A stretch of 64,000 nucleotides of DNA, taken from NCBI RefSeq assembly GCF_033568475.1, contig NC_133122.1:181431449-181495448 (forward strand). The letters are read 5' to 3'. A program made the position numbers and the translations under genes. The notes under the pieces were generated by a model. The model had not been told where the DNA came from, did no database searches, and saw nothing but the letters and a program-made list of their open reading frames with translations. Position 1 is the stretch's first letter, and each line of letters begins with the position of its first letter. This stretch comes from Henckelia pumila. Lineage: Eukaryota > Streptophyta > Magnoliopsida > Lamiales > Gesneriaceae. Positions 34,301 through 47,408 of the stretch are shown here, one piece after another.

Positions 34301-36046
34301 TAAATCAATACCAAATTCAACCTCTCGCACCGGAGGAAAACTAGGAATCTCATCAGGGAATACGTCAGGAAACTCGCTGACAACCGGTAGCTGATCAATA
34401 CCCGGACTACTCTTGGACATATCAACTGCATAGATGAGGTAGCCCTCCCCACCCGACTCCAAGACATGACATGCCTTCAGAGCCGAAACAAGTGGCATCG
34501 GAGGTCGCGCACCCTCACCATAAAAATACCAGCTATCACCCTCAACCGGATGAAACTGTACCAGAAGCTGATAACAATCCACAGTAGCATGATACAAAAT
34601 CAGCATATCTATTCCCAAGATACAGTCAAAATTTGCCATCGCTAATATCATTAAATTAGCTGCTAACACATTACCCTCAAACTCCAGAAGGCAACCCATC
34701 ACTAGACGCTTAGTTACTATCTCTTGCTCCAACAGAGTAGATACAACTAAATCCATATCTAATGATACATAAGGTAATCTATGTCTCTTAACAAAGCGAC
34801 TAGAAATAAAGGAATGCGATGCTCCAGTATCAATTAATACAAGTGCAGGAATACCACATAACAAAAAGGTACCTGCCAACATGCGATCGCTTCCCTCTGT
34901 AGCCTGCTCCTGAGACAGAGAAAATACCTGCCCTTGAGTCTGGGGATGGTAACCAGAAGAACTCTGTGGTGCTGGCTGCTGACGCGGAAAAGTAGAAGCC
35001 TGAGATCCAACCTGTGATCCTGATCCACTAGCAGAACCCATACGCTGAGGACAATCCCTCCGCAGATGTCCCTGCTGACCGCAAATATAACAAGCACCAG
35101 TAGCTCTCCGACATGATGCTGCAGGATGCTTCCCTCCACAATGACTACAAAACTCCTCCTTCTTCTTCTTTTTCCCAAAACGGAACATACCTCGTGAACC
35201 ACGAGATCCAGATGAAGTAGTAGGAGTAGAAGAAGACGTAGGTCCAGATTGCACAACAGATTGAGCTCGAGGCTCAAAAGATCCACTAGGCTGTGCTGAC
35301 ATCATCAACTGTGCCCGCCTGTTGCTAGTCTCCACAAGACGGCAACGGTTCACCAAAGTCTCAAAAGATACCGGGTCATCACAGAAGACAACCTGAGAGT
35401 AGATATCTTGGTTCAAACCTTGTAGAAAGATATCATACTTCGACGCATCACTCTCATTAATATGAGGACTGAAAGGTAGCAGATCAATAAATAGTTGCTG
35501 ATATTGATCAATAGTCATTGATCCTTGCCTCAAAGTAATCAACTCCATAGATCGTGCTTGGCGAACAGCCGGAGGAAAATAAAATTTCTGGAACTCCCGA
35601 CAGAAATCCCCCCAAGTCACCTGTCCTCTCTCAGTACGTGCCTGAGCAGCTTTGGCATCCCACCAAAAACGTGCTCGATCCTCTAGAACGAATTCTAGAA
35701 CTTCCAATTTCTGAGCCTCAGTACAATCGAAAGCACGAAAAGTACTCTCGAGTTTAGACATTCAACTTCTAGCTTGTTCAAGATTCTCGCCTCCCACCAA
35801 GGGTTTCGGTCCTACTTGCATGAACTTATTGATAGACTAGCGACGTCTACCCTCATGATGACGATGCTGATCATCATGATGGCGGTGATGACGATGATGA
35901 TGACCACCTCCCTGGCCAACACTACCATGACTCTCGTCAGCCATATCCTGAAAAGAATTGCACATTAAAATCCCAAATGCGCAAGAATTACTAGACTAAA
36001 TCCCAAGTACTAATCCCAAAATCTAAGCATGCTTTGATACCAAAAA

Positions 36047-37506
36047 TGTAGTGACCCTGCATGGTATCACCTACTAACTGGCAAATAATAGCATGCATTA
36101 ATCTTAATACAGTAAAATAACTTAACAGAGTAAAACATGCGGAAACAAAACCATAATTTACTTATCAGCTTAGTAACATAATCCAGGCTTAAATCTGTAG
36201 TGATACAATCAAATCGAAAACTTAAACAGTAAACATTATACAGCTATATCGAATCCTGCTGTATAATAAAATCTTCAAGGCTCCTGCTCCCTAGTCCTGC
36301 CTTAAACTACCAGCTCCGTCCATCCTGCGACTTGCCCCATGGAATAGGGTGTCCAAGATAACAACTAGGACGTGAGCGCTAACGCCCAGTACATAAACAT
36401 GAGTAAACATATGTATATAATGCATGCAACATGATGACTGGTACAGGGTCATCTGAAAAGTCATGCTCAGAACCGGCGCCACATGAGTGCTGCCACCGCA
36501 CGGATCAACCTCTGGGTGCAACCACACTCGTCTAGTACACTAGAGTAGACAGACATAAATTCCCCCGCCGTCGCGGTACTCTCAGTGACAGACTATCGAG
36601 TATAGAGCTGAGCGGCTCTATAATCAGGTATAACAAGGTATAGGCTCAACGTGTATATGCACATGACATATGAGTATAGAAAACGGTAAATCATACATCA
36701 TGCCATATAATAATGCCAAATAAATGCAACATATAAACATGTATACCCGCTGGCAATCTCAGTCAATGTGTACGTACCTCTAGGCTAATTCAAGTATAAT
36801 AGGATCCTAGGTTCTAAACCTATATTCAAAAGTTTACTGTATCACTACATAAATTCTATAAGCCTTAACTAAGCTAATAAGTACTCCCAAAACTTAAATA
36901 GGTTCCCGGACCATACCTTCGTCCGTAGATAGCCCTTTGGAGTCGCTAGTCCCGGATGACTATAACCACTCCTTGGTTATTCCAGAACCTCTATTATAAC
37001 CGATAGGGCCCTCAAGTATATAACTCACACTATATAACTGAAGAAAGAAACTCGGGAATTCGTAATTGAAAATGAATCTGCGAAGCCCTATTTATAGGCA
37101 AAATTCCTGGCCAGGATCGGAACTTCCGATTTCAGGATCGGAGCTTCCGATCCAGCTCATTGCATGCATGTGTGACACGTCGGGATCGGAACTTCCGATC
37201 GGACGATCGGAGCTTCCGATCTGCTCTACGTTCAACACTTGTCAAAACTCGTGGCTGAGTCATCGAGCATTGCTGGCAGCTGGAGATCGGAACTTCCGTT
37301 CCAGGATCGGAGCTTCCGATCTCTGTGCTTCCGATGAGGTTCCGAAGTGGCTAGGATCGGAGCTTCCGATCTGAGTTCGGAGCTTCCGATCCGGCCTAAA
37401 TTCAAAAGCCCATATTCTCTTCCGAAGTTCAATAACACTTCGAAATTATTAACCCTTAATCATGTTTAACATATTATTATCTTAAAATGGAATCTGGGTT
37501 ACTACA
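36047..37506 (-). repeat. 5' LTR of the nested chromovirus
   Basis: 1460 bp, TG...CA. Most differences from its partner are C/T or G/A, many at CG sites, which fits decay of methylated DNA. Confidence 0.93.
37108..37395. repeat. GATCGGARCTTCCGAT repeats in the 5' LTR
   Basis: Eight copies in about 290 bp, alternating GGAACTTCC and GGAGCTTCC cores. The open frame that runs through them translates as a repeated GSELPI and is an artefact of the repeat. Confidence 0.88.
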
Positions 37507-40500
37507 TGATGCCTCACTTGGGTGGATTATTGATAGCGGATGTCAATAGTCCCTCTTTTGTAAAAGAAGCGTATGAGGTAGGCCAAGGATCTGGGAAGAA
37601 GTCTGGTTTAATATCGGCCATACAGATTAAGAAAGGGTTGAAGCATGGTGAGGTAACTTATCTTGCTGCCTTGGTTGAGATAAAACCCGATGTTTACCAA
37701 GAAGTGCCCGATGCAGTTGCTGATTTGCTTGAGCAATTTCGTGATATAATGCCTGCGAAATTGCCCAAGTCTTTGCCTCCAAGACGCGCTGTTGATCATA
37801 AGATTGAGTTGGAACCGGGTGCGGTGGTGCCTGCCAAGGCCCCTTATCGGATGAGTCCTGCTGAACTTGTTGAGTTAAGAAAGCAATTGACTGAGTTGCT
37901 GGATAGTGGAATGGTTCAGCCATATAAGGCTCCATTTGGGTCGCCGATGTTGTTCCAAAAGAAACATGATGGATCGTTGAGGATGTGCATTGATTATAGG
38001 GCTTTGAATAAGGTTACTATAAAAAAATAAGTATCCTATTCCAAACGTCCTAGACTTGTTTGACAAGCTGTCTGGGGCAAAATACTTCACCAAAATTGAT
38101 CTGAGATTGGGTTATTGGCAAGTGCGGATTGCTGAAGGAGATGAAGTCAATACGACATGTGTCACGAGGTATGGTTCTTATGAATTTCTTGTGATGCCTT
38201 TCGGCTTGACAAATGCGCCTGCAATGTTTTGTAACTTGATGAATGATGTACTGTTTGAGTACTTGGATCGATTTGTGGTGGTATATTTGGATGACATTGT
38301 GGTGTATAGTGAGTCTTTGGAAGATCACTTAAGGCATTTGAATGTTGTATTCTCACATCTTAGAGAATACGAGTTGTATGTGAAAAAGGAGAAATGTGAG
38401 TTCTGTCGGAATCAGATTACTTTCCTTGGGCATGTGATTAGCCATGGAAAAGTTCACATGGATAAAAAGAAGGTGCAAGCAATCATTGATTGGTCTGCTC
38501 CAACGAAAGAATCGGAATTGAGATCTTTCTTGGGATTGACTAATTATTATCGGCGTTTCATTATGGGGTATTCTAGGATTGTTGGACCTTTACTGACTTG
38601 TTGAGAAAAGGCAATAAGTATGTATGGACGGTGCATTGTGGGGAAGCGTTTGATGCCCTTAAAAAGGCGATTGTCTCAGAACCAGTGCTGAAGTTGCCCG
38701 AGTTTGACAAGCCATTTGAGGTGTATACATATGCGTCGGATCATGCTTTGGGTGGGGTACTCATGCAAGAATGACACCCCATTGCATTTGAAAGTCGGAA
38801 ACTAAAAGATGCGGAATCTAGATATTCGACTCATGAGAAAGAAATTATGGCAGTGGTTCATTGTTTAGAAGTTTGGAGACATTACTTGCTTGGCACAAAG
38901 TTTGTCGTGAATACAGACAATGTGGCCAACACTTATTTCAAAACTCAAAAGAAGTTGACTCCTAAACAAGCACGCTGGCAAGAGTTCCTAAATGAGTTTG
39001 ATTTTCAGTGGGTGCACAAGGATGGAAAACATAATGAAGTTGCTGATGCTCTTATTCGAAAATCTGTGCAAGACTATGTAGCAGCGTTGACAGTAATTGA
39101 GTCGGATTTCTTGAGCAGAATTCGAGATGCATCTTTGCAAGACCAAGTGTATCAGAAGTTTCTTGATCAAGTACGAAATGGGGAGATTCGAAAGTACTGG
39201 ATTGAGGATGATCTTCTGTTTGCTAAAGGAAACAGGGCATATGTTCCAAGTGGTCTACTTTGAAAGGAGTTGTTGCGAGGAACACATGATCCTCAGTGGG
39301 CTGGTCACCCCGGAGTTGCTAGAATGTTGGCTTTGTTGTCTCGAACATACTACTGGACGAAGATGGAGGAAGATGTGGAACATTATGTCAAGACTTGTCT
39401 TGTTTGTCAATTGGACAAGAAGGAAAGATTGAAGGAAGCAGGTTTGTTGCAACCATTGCCTATTCCCGAGCGGCCATGGTTGTCCGTTTCTATGGATTTC
39501 ATTCTTGGATTCCCAAAGGTGAATGGGTTGGCATCCATTATTGTTGTGGTGGATCGCTTTACAAAGTACGCAGTGTTCATTGGTGCTCCAAAGGTATGTT
39601 CCGCTGAACTTACTGCCGAGTTATTTTTCAAGAATTTTATCAAGTACTTTGGTGTTCCGCAAGACATTGTGAGTGATAGGGACACAAGGTTTACAGGACG
39701 GTTTTGGACTGCTTTGTTCCATATGATGGGTTCGGAGTTGAAATTCTCTACTACCAATCATCCACAAACTGATGGGCAGATGGAGAGAATGAATCAGTTG
39801 TTGGAGGAATATTTGAGACACTATGTGACTGCTAGTCAGCGTAATTGGGCGGATTTGCTTGATGTGGCTCAGTTCTCCTACAATTTGCACAAGTCATCGG
39901 CTACTGGTTTGAGTCCCTTTGAGTTGCTATACAGTTTCCAACCAACAACGTCTCATGAAGTTGCTTTGCAAAAAAGTGGGGATGATTGTCCTGCGGCTTA
40001 TAGGTTTGCAAGGGCAAAGCAAGAGTTGTTGGATGAAGCAAAAGATAGTTTGGGTAAAGCTCAACGCAGAATGAAGAAGTATGCGGACAAAGGAAGAAGG
40101 GATGTTGAGTTTCAAGTTGGGGAACGAGTTCTGTTGAAACTAAATCCTCAGATGTGGAAGAAAATCAGTGCCAAGACAGTGCACCGCGGGTTGATTCCTC
40201 GGTATGATGGTCCCTTCAAAATTATGAATAAAGTGGGGAAAGTTGCCTATAGGTTGAAGCTGCCTGATAGGTTGAAGATTCATCCAAATTTTCATGTGAG
40301 TTTTCTGAAGAAGTTTCAGGAAGGCGATCAAACGAGAGTGCAGACGAGTCGTGCACCGCCAGTTGTTCGGTATGAGTTTGACAGAAAAGTTGAAAGAATT
40401 CTAGATCACAGAGTGCTGGGTCAAAGCAAGAAGAATGGCAGAGTTGATTACCTTGTTCAGTGGGTGGGCGATTCAAAGGAGGATGTTGTTTGGATCCGGA

Positions 40501-40605
40501 ATGTGAATCTTTGGCAATTTGAAGATGAAATTGCTAAGTATGAAAATGCTAAGGCCGAGCTGAAGGTTTCGACGAGGACGTCGAGTTCTTCTAGTGGGGG
40601 TGGTT

Positions 40606-41342
40606 TGTTAGACCCTTGAAGTTGGCTCGCTTTCATGGCACGAATGCGGAGTGTCATGATGCTAAGTGTTGATGCCTAGCACTTAGTTATGTTGGTGCAT
40701 AACTTAGGCATAGTCGGGTTGGCTAAGCATATAAATAAGTTGGCACATTGCGGGAATGTGTTTGGTGCATTGAAGTGTTGGCAGCATTGAGTTTGGTTGG
40801 GTGGACTAAGCTAAATTCGAGTTGGACTGATGTTGGACAGTTAAGGGGGCGTTTTGGATGATGTGAAGCAGTTACAAGGAAGTTTTGGACACTTGGAGCC
40901 TGCACAAACAAGTGGCAATCAGATGGCATGCATGCATGTAGCAGTTGCACTTGGCTTCACACACTCGCGACACCTGTTCTAGGCAGTTACTTGGATTGTT
41001 GGCTGTCATTTCTGATGCATTTCGAGTTTATATGTTTGCCATGAGTTGCACAAGGCACACACACGAGTTGTAGCCTTTTTGTGTGCAAGCCATTGACATT
41101 TTGTATCCTTGTATTGTGAACTATTGTGTTAGTGCAAGGTTGGGCAGTTTTGCCAATAAACTCTTGTGTCTTTGATATTTTTGTTGCATGCTTGACTTTG
41201 TGTGAGTTATATACAGAAAATATAATCAAACACAAGTGCAAAACGTGAGAGAGAGTGATAGGCTTGAGTGCATGCAAGTCTATCCGCACAAAGGTTGGGA
41301 AAAGTTTGCGATATTCCGCTGCATCGCATAGCCCCTGTGACA
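40606..41342 (+). repeat. 3' LTR of the outer chromovirus
   Basis: 737 bp, preceded by a purine-rich tract (TAGTGGGGGTGG at 40592-40603) that fits the plus-strand primer. It ends 340 bp before the start codon of the J-domain gene. Confidence 0.93.
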
Positions 41343-41682
41343 GCGTGTATGGTGTACTTCACCGGATAGAATCTTGACCATTCATTGGGCTCAGCACCCA
41401 CACAATTTGTACGGGTCCCGGGCCCAACAAATGACAGATGCTGCTTTCACCCTACAACGGTGTAACATAGCCCGGGCCGTAGTTCAAAGGAAAGAACGGC
41501 CTTAAAAAAAAAAAAAAAAAAAACCCTTGATGCCAGAATCGAAGCTCCTTTCCCAGAAATCCCCCATATTAATCCTCTTTCTCGCCTCCGAAGCGCTATT
41601 TCACAGGGAATGTTGCTTCAGGCTTGTTAGAATTCCTCTTTCAATTGACTAACAATACAGCAGTGGGCGTGTCTGTATTATT
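41343..41682 (+). promoter_or_regulatory. Promoter and leader of the J-domain gene
   Basis: Starts with the GCGTG target duplication of the retrotransposon. It contains paired CCCGGGCC motifs (41415-41425, 41470-41480), a 20-base A run (about 41503-41522) and a C/T-rich leader (41530-41640). The 21-base repeat at 41651-41671 also occurs left of the retrotransposon. No clear TATA box. Confidence 0.5.
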
Positions 41683-44600
41683 ATGCAAGTTTTGTCAAGA
41701 TGGAGAATTTTTGTGATACTCGAGGCCCCGATTGCCCAATATATAAGGACAGCAGCATCGGCAAATCCTTCGACTATTTATTCGGCTTCCTTCCATTCTA
41801 CGGATGCTTGTTTTGAGAAATGGAAACACAAGTTTAAAGTTGTAAGTTCGGTCATTTCTTTGAGTTTATTTGTGTTTTTGCAATATTGAATAAGAGAAAA
41901 TTCTGGGTAGTGAGAAGGAACTGGGAATAAATCGTAGTCTGGTATTATATACTACCAAGGTGTTTTAGAAGTTCTTAAACGTGACTGTAACTAAAGTTTT
42001 ATTCTTGGCAGTGGAATTACAATTGCTCAATTATTATCAAGAAGAGAAATGTAAATTTATGAATTGGTCTGGAATCTGGATGATTGTTTCTACTTATATT
42101 CTGAAAGTAACACAATGATCCTGATTACCTGCAATGATAAGATGGTTTTGGACTGTTGGAAAGAAAGTATGCTTGAAATAAAAGTGATTGTGAGCTTTTC
42201 TTTGCAAAATTTTTTAAGCATTTCCAAACACTACCTATATATCATGTAAGAAGCTGAGTTTCGTTATGATTTCTATTTCTAGATGACCAGAGGTCTTATG
42301 ATTTTGTTTCTCTTTGCATATGATGTGATAATTTTTTGCACTTGCTAATGGCAGGTGGAATCTGTTTGTATAGGTATACAGGATTATTCTGTTAAGCCCT
42401 TAAAAAATTAGAGTATTGTTAGTCGTCGACTCGTAAACCTTAAATGAGGTTCATTGATTTCCATACGTCATCTAACTCAAAAAAATTAGTGCGGGGAACT
42501 TTTCTAAGCTGATCTTGTGATCTTAACAGAATTTGATTCCTCGGTTGAATTCGTGCTCGCTTGTGATACTTATTTTGATTTCTTTTTGCCTGTCACATTA
42601 GTTTATTTTTATGCATAGTTTTTTATTGTATTTCAGGATGGAGGAAGCAACCAACAACAATCTAAGGTCAAGAAGCTCCCATTATTTTTAGAGTTGGATT
42701 ATTCCATGTTTATCATGATATTACTGAATTATGATTTGATATTGTTGTCATTAAACAACCAGAAAGTTGACCCTGTTAAACAGTTAAACAATTTGGCATG
42801 TATAATTCAACTTTCAAGATCCTCCTCATGCAGTCTTCTCTATATTGTGCCCCCTCTATAGCCAAAATCATGAATTTAAGTCGTTTAGTGATGGCATTAC
42901 TTGTGAGTTGTGATTGTCATCTTTCTTTTTGTCAATTACTCAATTTCATAGTAAAGCATTATTATTTAAATAGTTCCATCAATTTTGTGGTGCATCAAAT
43001 TATTCTACTAAATATGTCAAAACTGTCTCAAACATGCCAAAGAAATAATACCAGTACTTTTGGGGAAGGGCATCTGGTTCACTGGGTGTCTTAGATTTAA
43101 ATGTATAGAGATATTGAGATCAGCGGAGATTCTACCAATGGGTTCTGAATAAAGTATGCGACTAAGAGCAGAGAGCTATATTTTCGTCCCCATTTGTTGA
43201 CAATCCATTGTTTCTGTTAATCTAAAAGGACTGAAAGCTACCTTTATTGCTGTTCTAATACTTTTGATTAAATACTTAATCAACTCCGTTTCACTCTCTC
43301 AAAGTTTCATTACATGATCTGTTGGCTCAATACCTCTGTCATTAATGAAATCCAAGAACCGAGCCTTTTTTAAAATCATGTATCATTATTCTTTCACCAT
43401 CAGTCAACACCTTCAGAACTTCTTGATTGAAATTAATTTTGCAATAGTTTGTTAACCAAGGGATCAAACTTTTTTAATGTGCTTGTAAACCCCTAGTGCA
43501 TATCTTCATATTTAACAAGGATTAGGATCTGGTTTCTTCAGATGATTCAAGTCTATTTAGGTTGTAGGTGAAAGGGGTTTAGTAAATGGCGCATCCTTGT
43601 CTCGTCTATGCTTACATTTGGCTCCTCCGAAGGCTTTGGAACCTTCAACTGTCTTAGTGTTCCATTTGGTTCTGCAACTCTAGTTCTAAAACCTTTCAGA
43701 GAACTAGAGGTATCTAATAAACTTTATTAGCTTACTTTATCCCAATTCCCAGTGTCTATGCTGCAGTTTCCTTTACCAATTTCTTAATATAGCATTCCCA
43801 TGCTCTTTAAAGACAAATTTCTTAACTAAGGAGTAAGGACAAAAGTTTTCTTAGTACTTGCAACCTCAACCTACTCCTTTGGCATGCTTCATCAATATTT
43901 ACGACGACCAGAATCCTGAAATGATGAACTCGCCCATTTTGCTGCTGATGTCAGACCGTAGCTTTGGTGAACCATCTTTTGCTCTGTGGCTCTCTCATGA
44001 TACCAATATGTGGGTGCTATATAATTTCCAAAAAGAATGTGTTTTTGGGTAAATTATTTTTCATGTTACTGAATTTCTTTTGCTCCTCGGCCCTCTCATG
44101 ATGTACCGATATGTGGATGCCAGGTAATTTCCAAAAAGAATGCTTTTTTTGGGCAAATCAATTTTTTGTGCTGCTGAATTTTTCTCTAAGTTCTCTGATA
44201 TTGAGAACATTGATTCAGAATTGTATAAGGTATGCAGTACGACAGAAGCGTGCTGACACAAAGAAAGCTCTTAAAAATCTACTCTTCAATGGGGGCTGCT
44301 CAATAACAAAGCCTGAGGTATTTATTTGGCCTATCTGACATATGTTTTCTGTGGTTGACATCCAGACCCAGTGTAGCATTTTCCTTTCCCTTTTCCGATA
44401 TTTATACACATATTTACATGTTTTTATTTATACGTTAATGCAATACATCGAATATGTCTCATGCATCAATGGTCATGGGATTTCTTCTGAATGTGATTTT
44501 ATTTTTCAATAAGAAACAAGCAGCAAATTATTAACAAGAAATTCTTCTTATTCATCAACCCTTTGTCCCCAATATATCTCTTTCCTTGGGATGTCCAAAA

Positions 44601-47408
44601 TTGAAGTCAACCACCAAAACAGTTGCGTTATTTTTCAGTGCACTTTTAAATTGGGATCTGATTTACATGTCCAACAATGCTCTACTGTTTTCTGGGCAAC
44701 ATGAAATAAGTTGACAGTGTAGATATTCATCCGCTTTCTATTCGACGTAAAGCTTATAGCTGAAGAGTCACACCTGTCATAGTTGAACAGTCTGTCATCA
44801 AATCATGACAGTAACATGACTTTACTTGTGCGACTCAGATGCCGATATCTCTTGCAAAGTAATTTGATTTAGGAGATTTCTTATGGACTCATGGTGCCAA
44901 TAAGAATGAGTAAAACGATTGTTTAAAAGCGGATATGCTCCTAGTTCATCTTAGGTAAATCACTTGATATTGAAAAAATTAGAATTAGGTTTGTGATGAT
45001 CCTGAACTCTACTTTTTCTTGACATCTCTAGTTTCATACGATGTCTTGGTTGTGAAAATTTTGTTGAACTTTTTAAGTTGGTGTGTGTATCATTGTGTAG
45101 AAATCTTTTTCGAAGATTGAAGCAGACTACGGGGACCAGTTAAACAAGAAATCTCGAATAAAGCCTGCTCACCAAGCTCGAAGAGACAAGAAAACGAAAC
45201 GTAAGTTTATTTTCGATCTTTTATGGTTGAGTTGTTATGAAGTTTCTCTTGGATCATGGGTATGAATATGATCATGCCTTCTTCTCAGAATGCCTCTGCA
45301 CTGTCTCAGATCACCGATTTAGCACTTAAACAGTACACTTGTCATATGATATATCCTTGTGAATCACATAGAAGGGTAACCAGCTTAAAATTTTCTTGTC
45401 TGGGACGTTAGTGGAATTCAATTTTGTTGGTTTTTTTAACATAGTCCTATCCGTGCAAATGCATTAGTGGATCATTATTGTGGTTGAGGGATCTGGCCCG
45501 ATTCCTTAGCCCTGGCGAACTCAACTCAACCGTGATATCCAAATTTCTACCATTTTTAGAAGCTGTTGGGTGATACCATTTGTCAAAGTTGTGTTCTCTA
45601 GATAATAGGTGCACGTTGGGTTTTGAATGCGATCCTTACACGGCTAATGAAAGTGAAACTTTTCTACCCCTAACTTTCAGCCCAACTAAAAATAAAAAAC
45701 ATATGGCAAAAACAAGATCATTGTTTGCAAAGTATTAGTGGTTTTCTTCTTTGTTTGAACTTTTGGAGATATTATGGTTGTTGTGGAGCTTATTGGGAGA
45801 CTTATTGAGTGGCTAGTGCTCATATACAAAAAATCATCTCTCGCCAAGGAAAATATGTTTTGAATTTGTGTCCAAACATCATAGACCAATGTTGATTTAC
45901 TTATAACTGCAGGTTTGCGTCTAAAATTATGAGACTCCAGGATTTCGTTTTTGTGGAGTTATATTTATATACATTCTTTTTTGAGGCTGCACCCCCTGTT
46001 TTTAAATATGGGGAGAGATTTCTTATTGTAATTATGATACTTTTGGAGAAATATCTGGTTTCCATTTCCTGCTGGTGGCTCCCTTGTGACTACTTGCTTT
46101 TTAACCCAATCCTTCTTCCGAACTCCTATATTTGCTATCCTGAAATCATTTACAGCTATCGTACGGCCATAGACTTACCATTTGTTCTTGGTGCAGTCTC
46201 ATTGAATATCGTAATGATACGTGTCCAGGAGCATATGTAGTGAGTGAAACTACACTTTTTTGTCAATTTTCAGGAAAACATCGGAGAGAGAATTCCTGTG
46301 AAGATTTTGATGAATACCCTGAGAGAGTATTTGAAGCTACCTATGGGAAAAGATGCTTTGAGTGGACCTTCAAACCCTGGAAGATGGGATTTGATTGGAG
46401 AGAAACTTCGGACTGGAGTAAGAGCACATACCAAGAACATGGTGCCAAGAGTAGGATAGAATCTGACGACGAGCCTTTCATTGTCGGAGATTATGCTGAT
46501 AAGAGAATTCTTGGCTTACCAACTGCTGGCCCATTGAAAATTGAGGATGTCAAGCATGCGTAAGTACTTAAATTGCAATATGTTTTCAAATAAAGTTTTA
46601 AGAAGGATGGCATGCTAGTAGATTCTGTTATTATTGATGTTCAACTATCAGAATTGTAATTCGTGCAGTTTTCGCCAGTCAGCTTTGAAGTGGCATCCTG
46701 ACAAGCATCAAGGCCCTTCACAGGTCAGGTTTTATCTTCACCTTCTATATATCATCCCTAAATAGAGTGGTGGCATGTTAGTTTATTTAATGAATCTCTG
46801 TTCTCATGGCTCGACTCTCTCATTAAATTTGAGCCAATCCTCGTGTTATTATGTTCCTCCATTTTGTTGACTGAAAGATGGATGCAAATTATCTGGTGGA
46901 TTTTCTCTGTTTAGTTTTCACAAATTGACTGCGAATCTGCATTCCTCTGGGTCTTCAGTCGCTAGTTCTTTAGAAAGTTTCGAAAACTGATCAGGGTTCG
47001 ATATGCAATGGTCTCAGGTGGAGATTAATTTTTTCGGATATTTTTTCTATCCAAACGTGTGGAAATGAGTTCTCGAGAACTCGAAACGCAAAAATTGTAG
47101 ACAATATTTTATGAGTTTGTGTCACGTCGAATATGTGCATGTGGGAAAGCACATCGTCTCCCACAAGTTTGGTCGGAATTTGTTGTGTCCGAGTTCTAAT
47201 GATTTGATAAATGGTTCATCTATGTTCTATCTTAAATCAATCATTGTTTCAAAGATGAGATTCAAACGATTTTGCTTGCGAATGCAAACCATTGATGCTC
47301 TTGTATTTGTAATGCATGTTGTGTATTTTGCAGGCAGATGCAGAAGAGAAATTCAAAAATTGTGCCAACGCATACAAATCACTGTGCAATGCATTCGCAA
47401 CGGCTTGA
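41683..47408 (+). CDS. J-domain (DnaJ-type) co-chaperone, probably mitochondrial
   Basis: Seven exons: 41683-41841, 42637-42666, 44219-44317, 45101-45200, 46274-46559, 46669-46723, 47334-47408, giving 267 aa. The N-terminus (MQVLSRWRIFV, Arg/Ser/Ala-rich, no acidic residue until Glu14, then SASFHST) looks like a mitochondrial presequence. A basic block IRYAVRQKRADTKKALK follows in exon 3, then a charged middle part with RKHRRENSCEDFDEYPE and an aromatic stretch (ATYGKRCFEWTFKPWK). The J domain is C-terminal: IEDVKHAFRQSALKWHPDKH with the HPD signature at about 234-236, then EEKFKNCANAYKSL. J proteins stimulate Hsp70 ATPase; here presumably the organellar Hsp70. All junctions are GT-AG and keep frame, but the 10-codon exon 2 is the least certain. 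I know this layout from plant 'DnaJ superfamily' proteins without a specific name. Confidence 0.85.
43981..44188 (+). repeat. Tandem duplication in intron 2 of the J-domain gene
   Basis: Two adjacent units of about 101-107 bp (43981-44081 and 44082-44188) share TCTCATGAT, CCAAAAAGAATG and TGCTGAATTT blocks at roughly 80% identity. The second ends about 30 bp before exon 3, so it carries the pyrimidine-rich region in front of the acceptor. Confidence 0.75.

Larger units (their letters stand above)
29908..37506 (-). mobile_element. Tekay/Del-type chromovirus nested in the outer element
   Basis: Reads on the minus strand. Two 1460-bp LTRs (29908-31367 and 36047-37506) start TGTAGTAACC and end CACTACA. 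The flanking TGATT and TGATG are a 5-bp target duplication with one mismatch, lying in the pol region of the outer element. A primer site TGGTATCAAAGC follows the 5' LTR at about 36041. Parts on the minus strand: gag with CCHC knuckle (about 35940-34950), protease (about 34850), reverse transcriptase (about 34350-33700), RNase H (about 33450-33000), integrase (about 32850-31900) and a short chromodomain-like end. The LTRs differ at about 31 sites by hand count (2.1%), so it is younger than its host element. Nearly whole; about three breaks. Confidence 0.93.
27651..41342 (+). mobile_element. Chromovirus LTR retrotransposon (Galadriel-like?), host of a nested element
   Basis: Two LTRs of exactly 737 bp (TGTTAGACCC...CA) flank the element, with a perfect 5-bp target duplication GCGTG on both sides (27646-27650, 41343-41347). 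A primer site TGGTATCAGAG (initiator tRNA-Met type) follows the 5' LTR at about 28390. Parts in order: gag (about 28440-29530) with a CCHC knuckle, protease (about 29600-29900, DTGA), then after the nested element reverse transcriptase (about 37700-38600, YLDDI), RNase H (about 38630-39100), integrase (about 39270-40400) and a C-terminal chromodomain (about 40380-40530). The LTRs differ at about 20 of 737 sites by hand count (2.7%), roughly a million years at 1.3e-8 per site per year. It is a broken fossil with a handful of breaks besides the insertion. Without the inner element it is about 6.1 kb. Confidence 0.92.

Noticed and set aside
46244-46459. Alternative frame over exon 5 of the J-domain gene (PVKILMNTLREYLKLP)
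   Set aside because: It looks protein-like, but the other frame joins both neighbouring exons in phase and carries the family motifs RRENSCEDFDEYPE and ILGLPTAGPLKIEDV.
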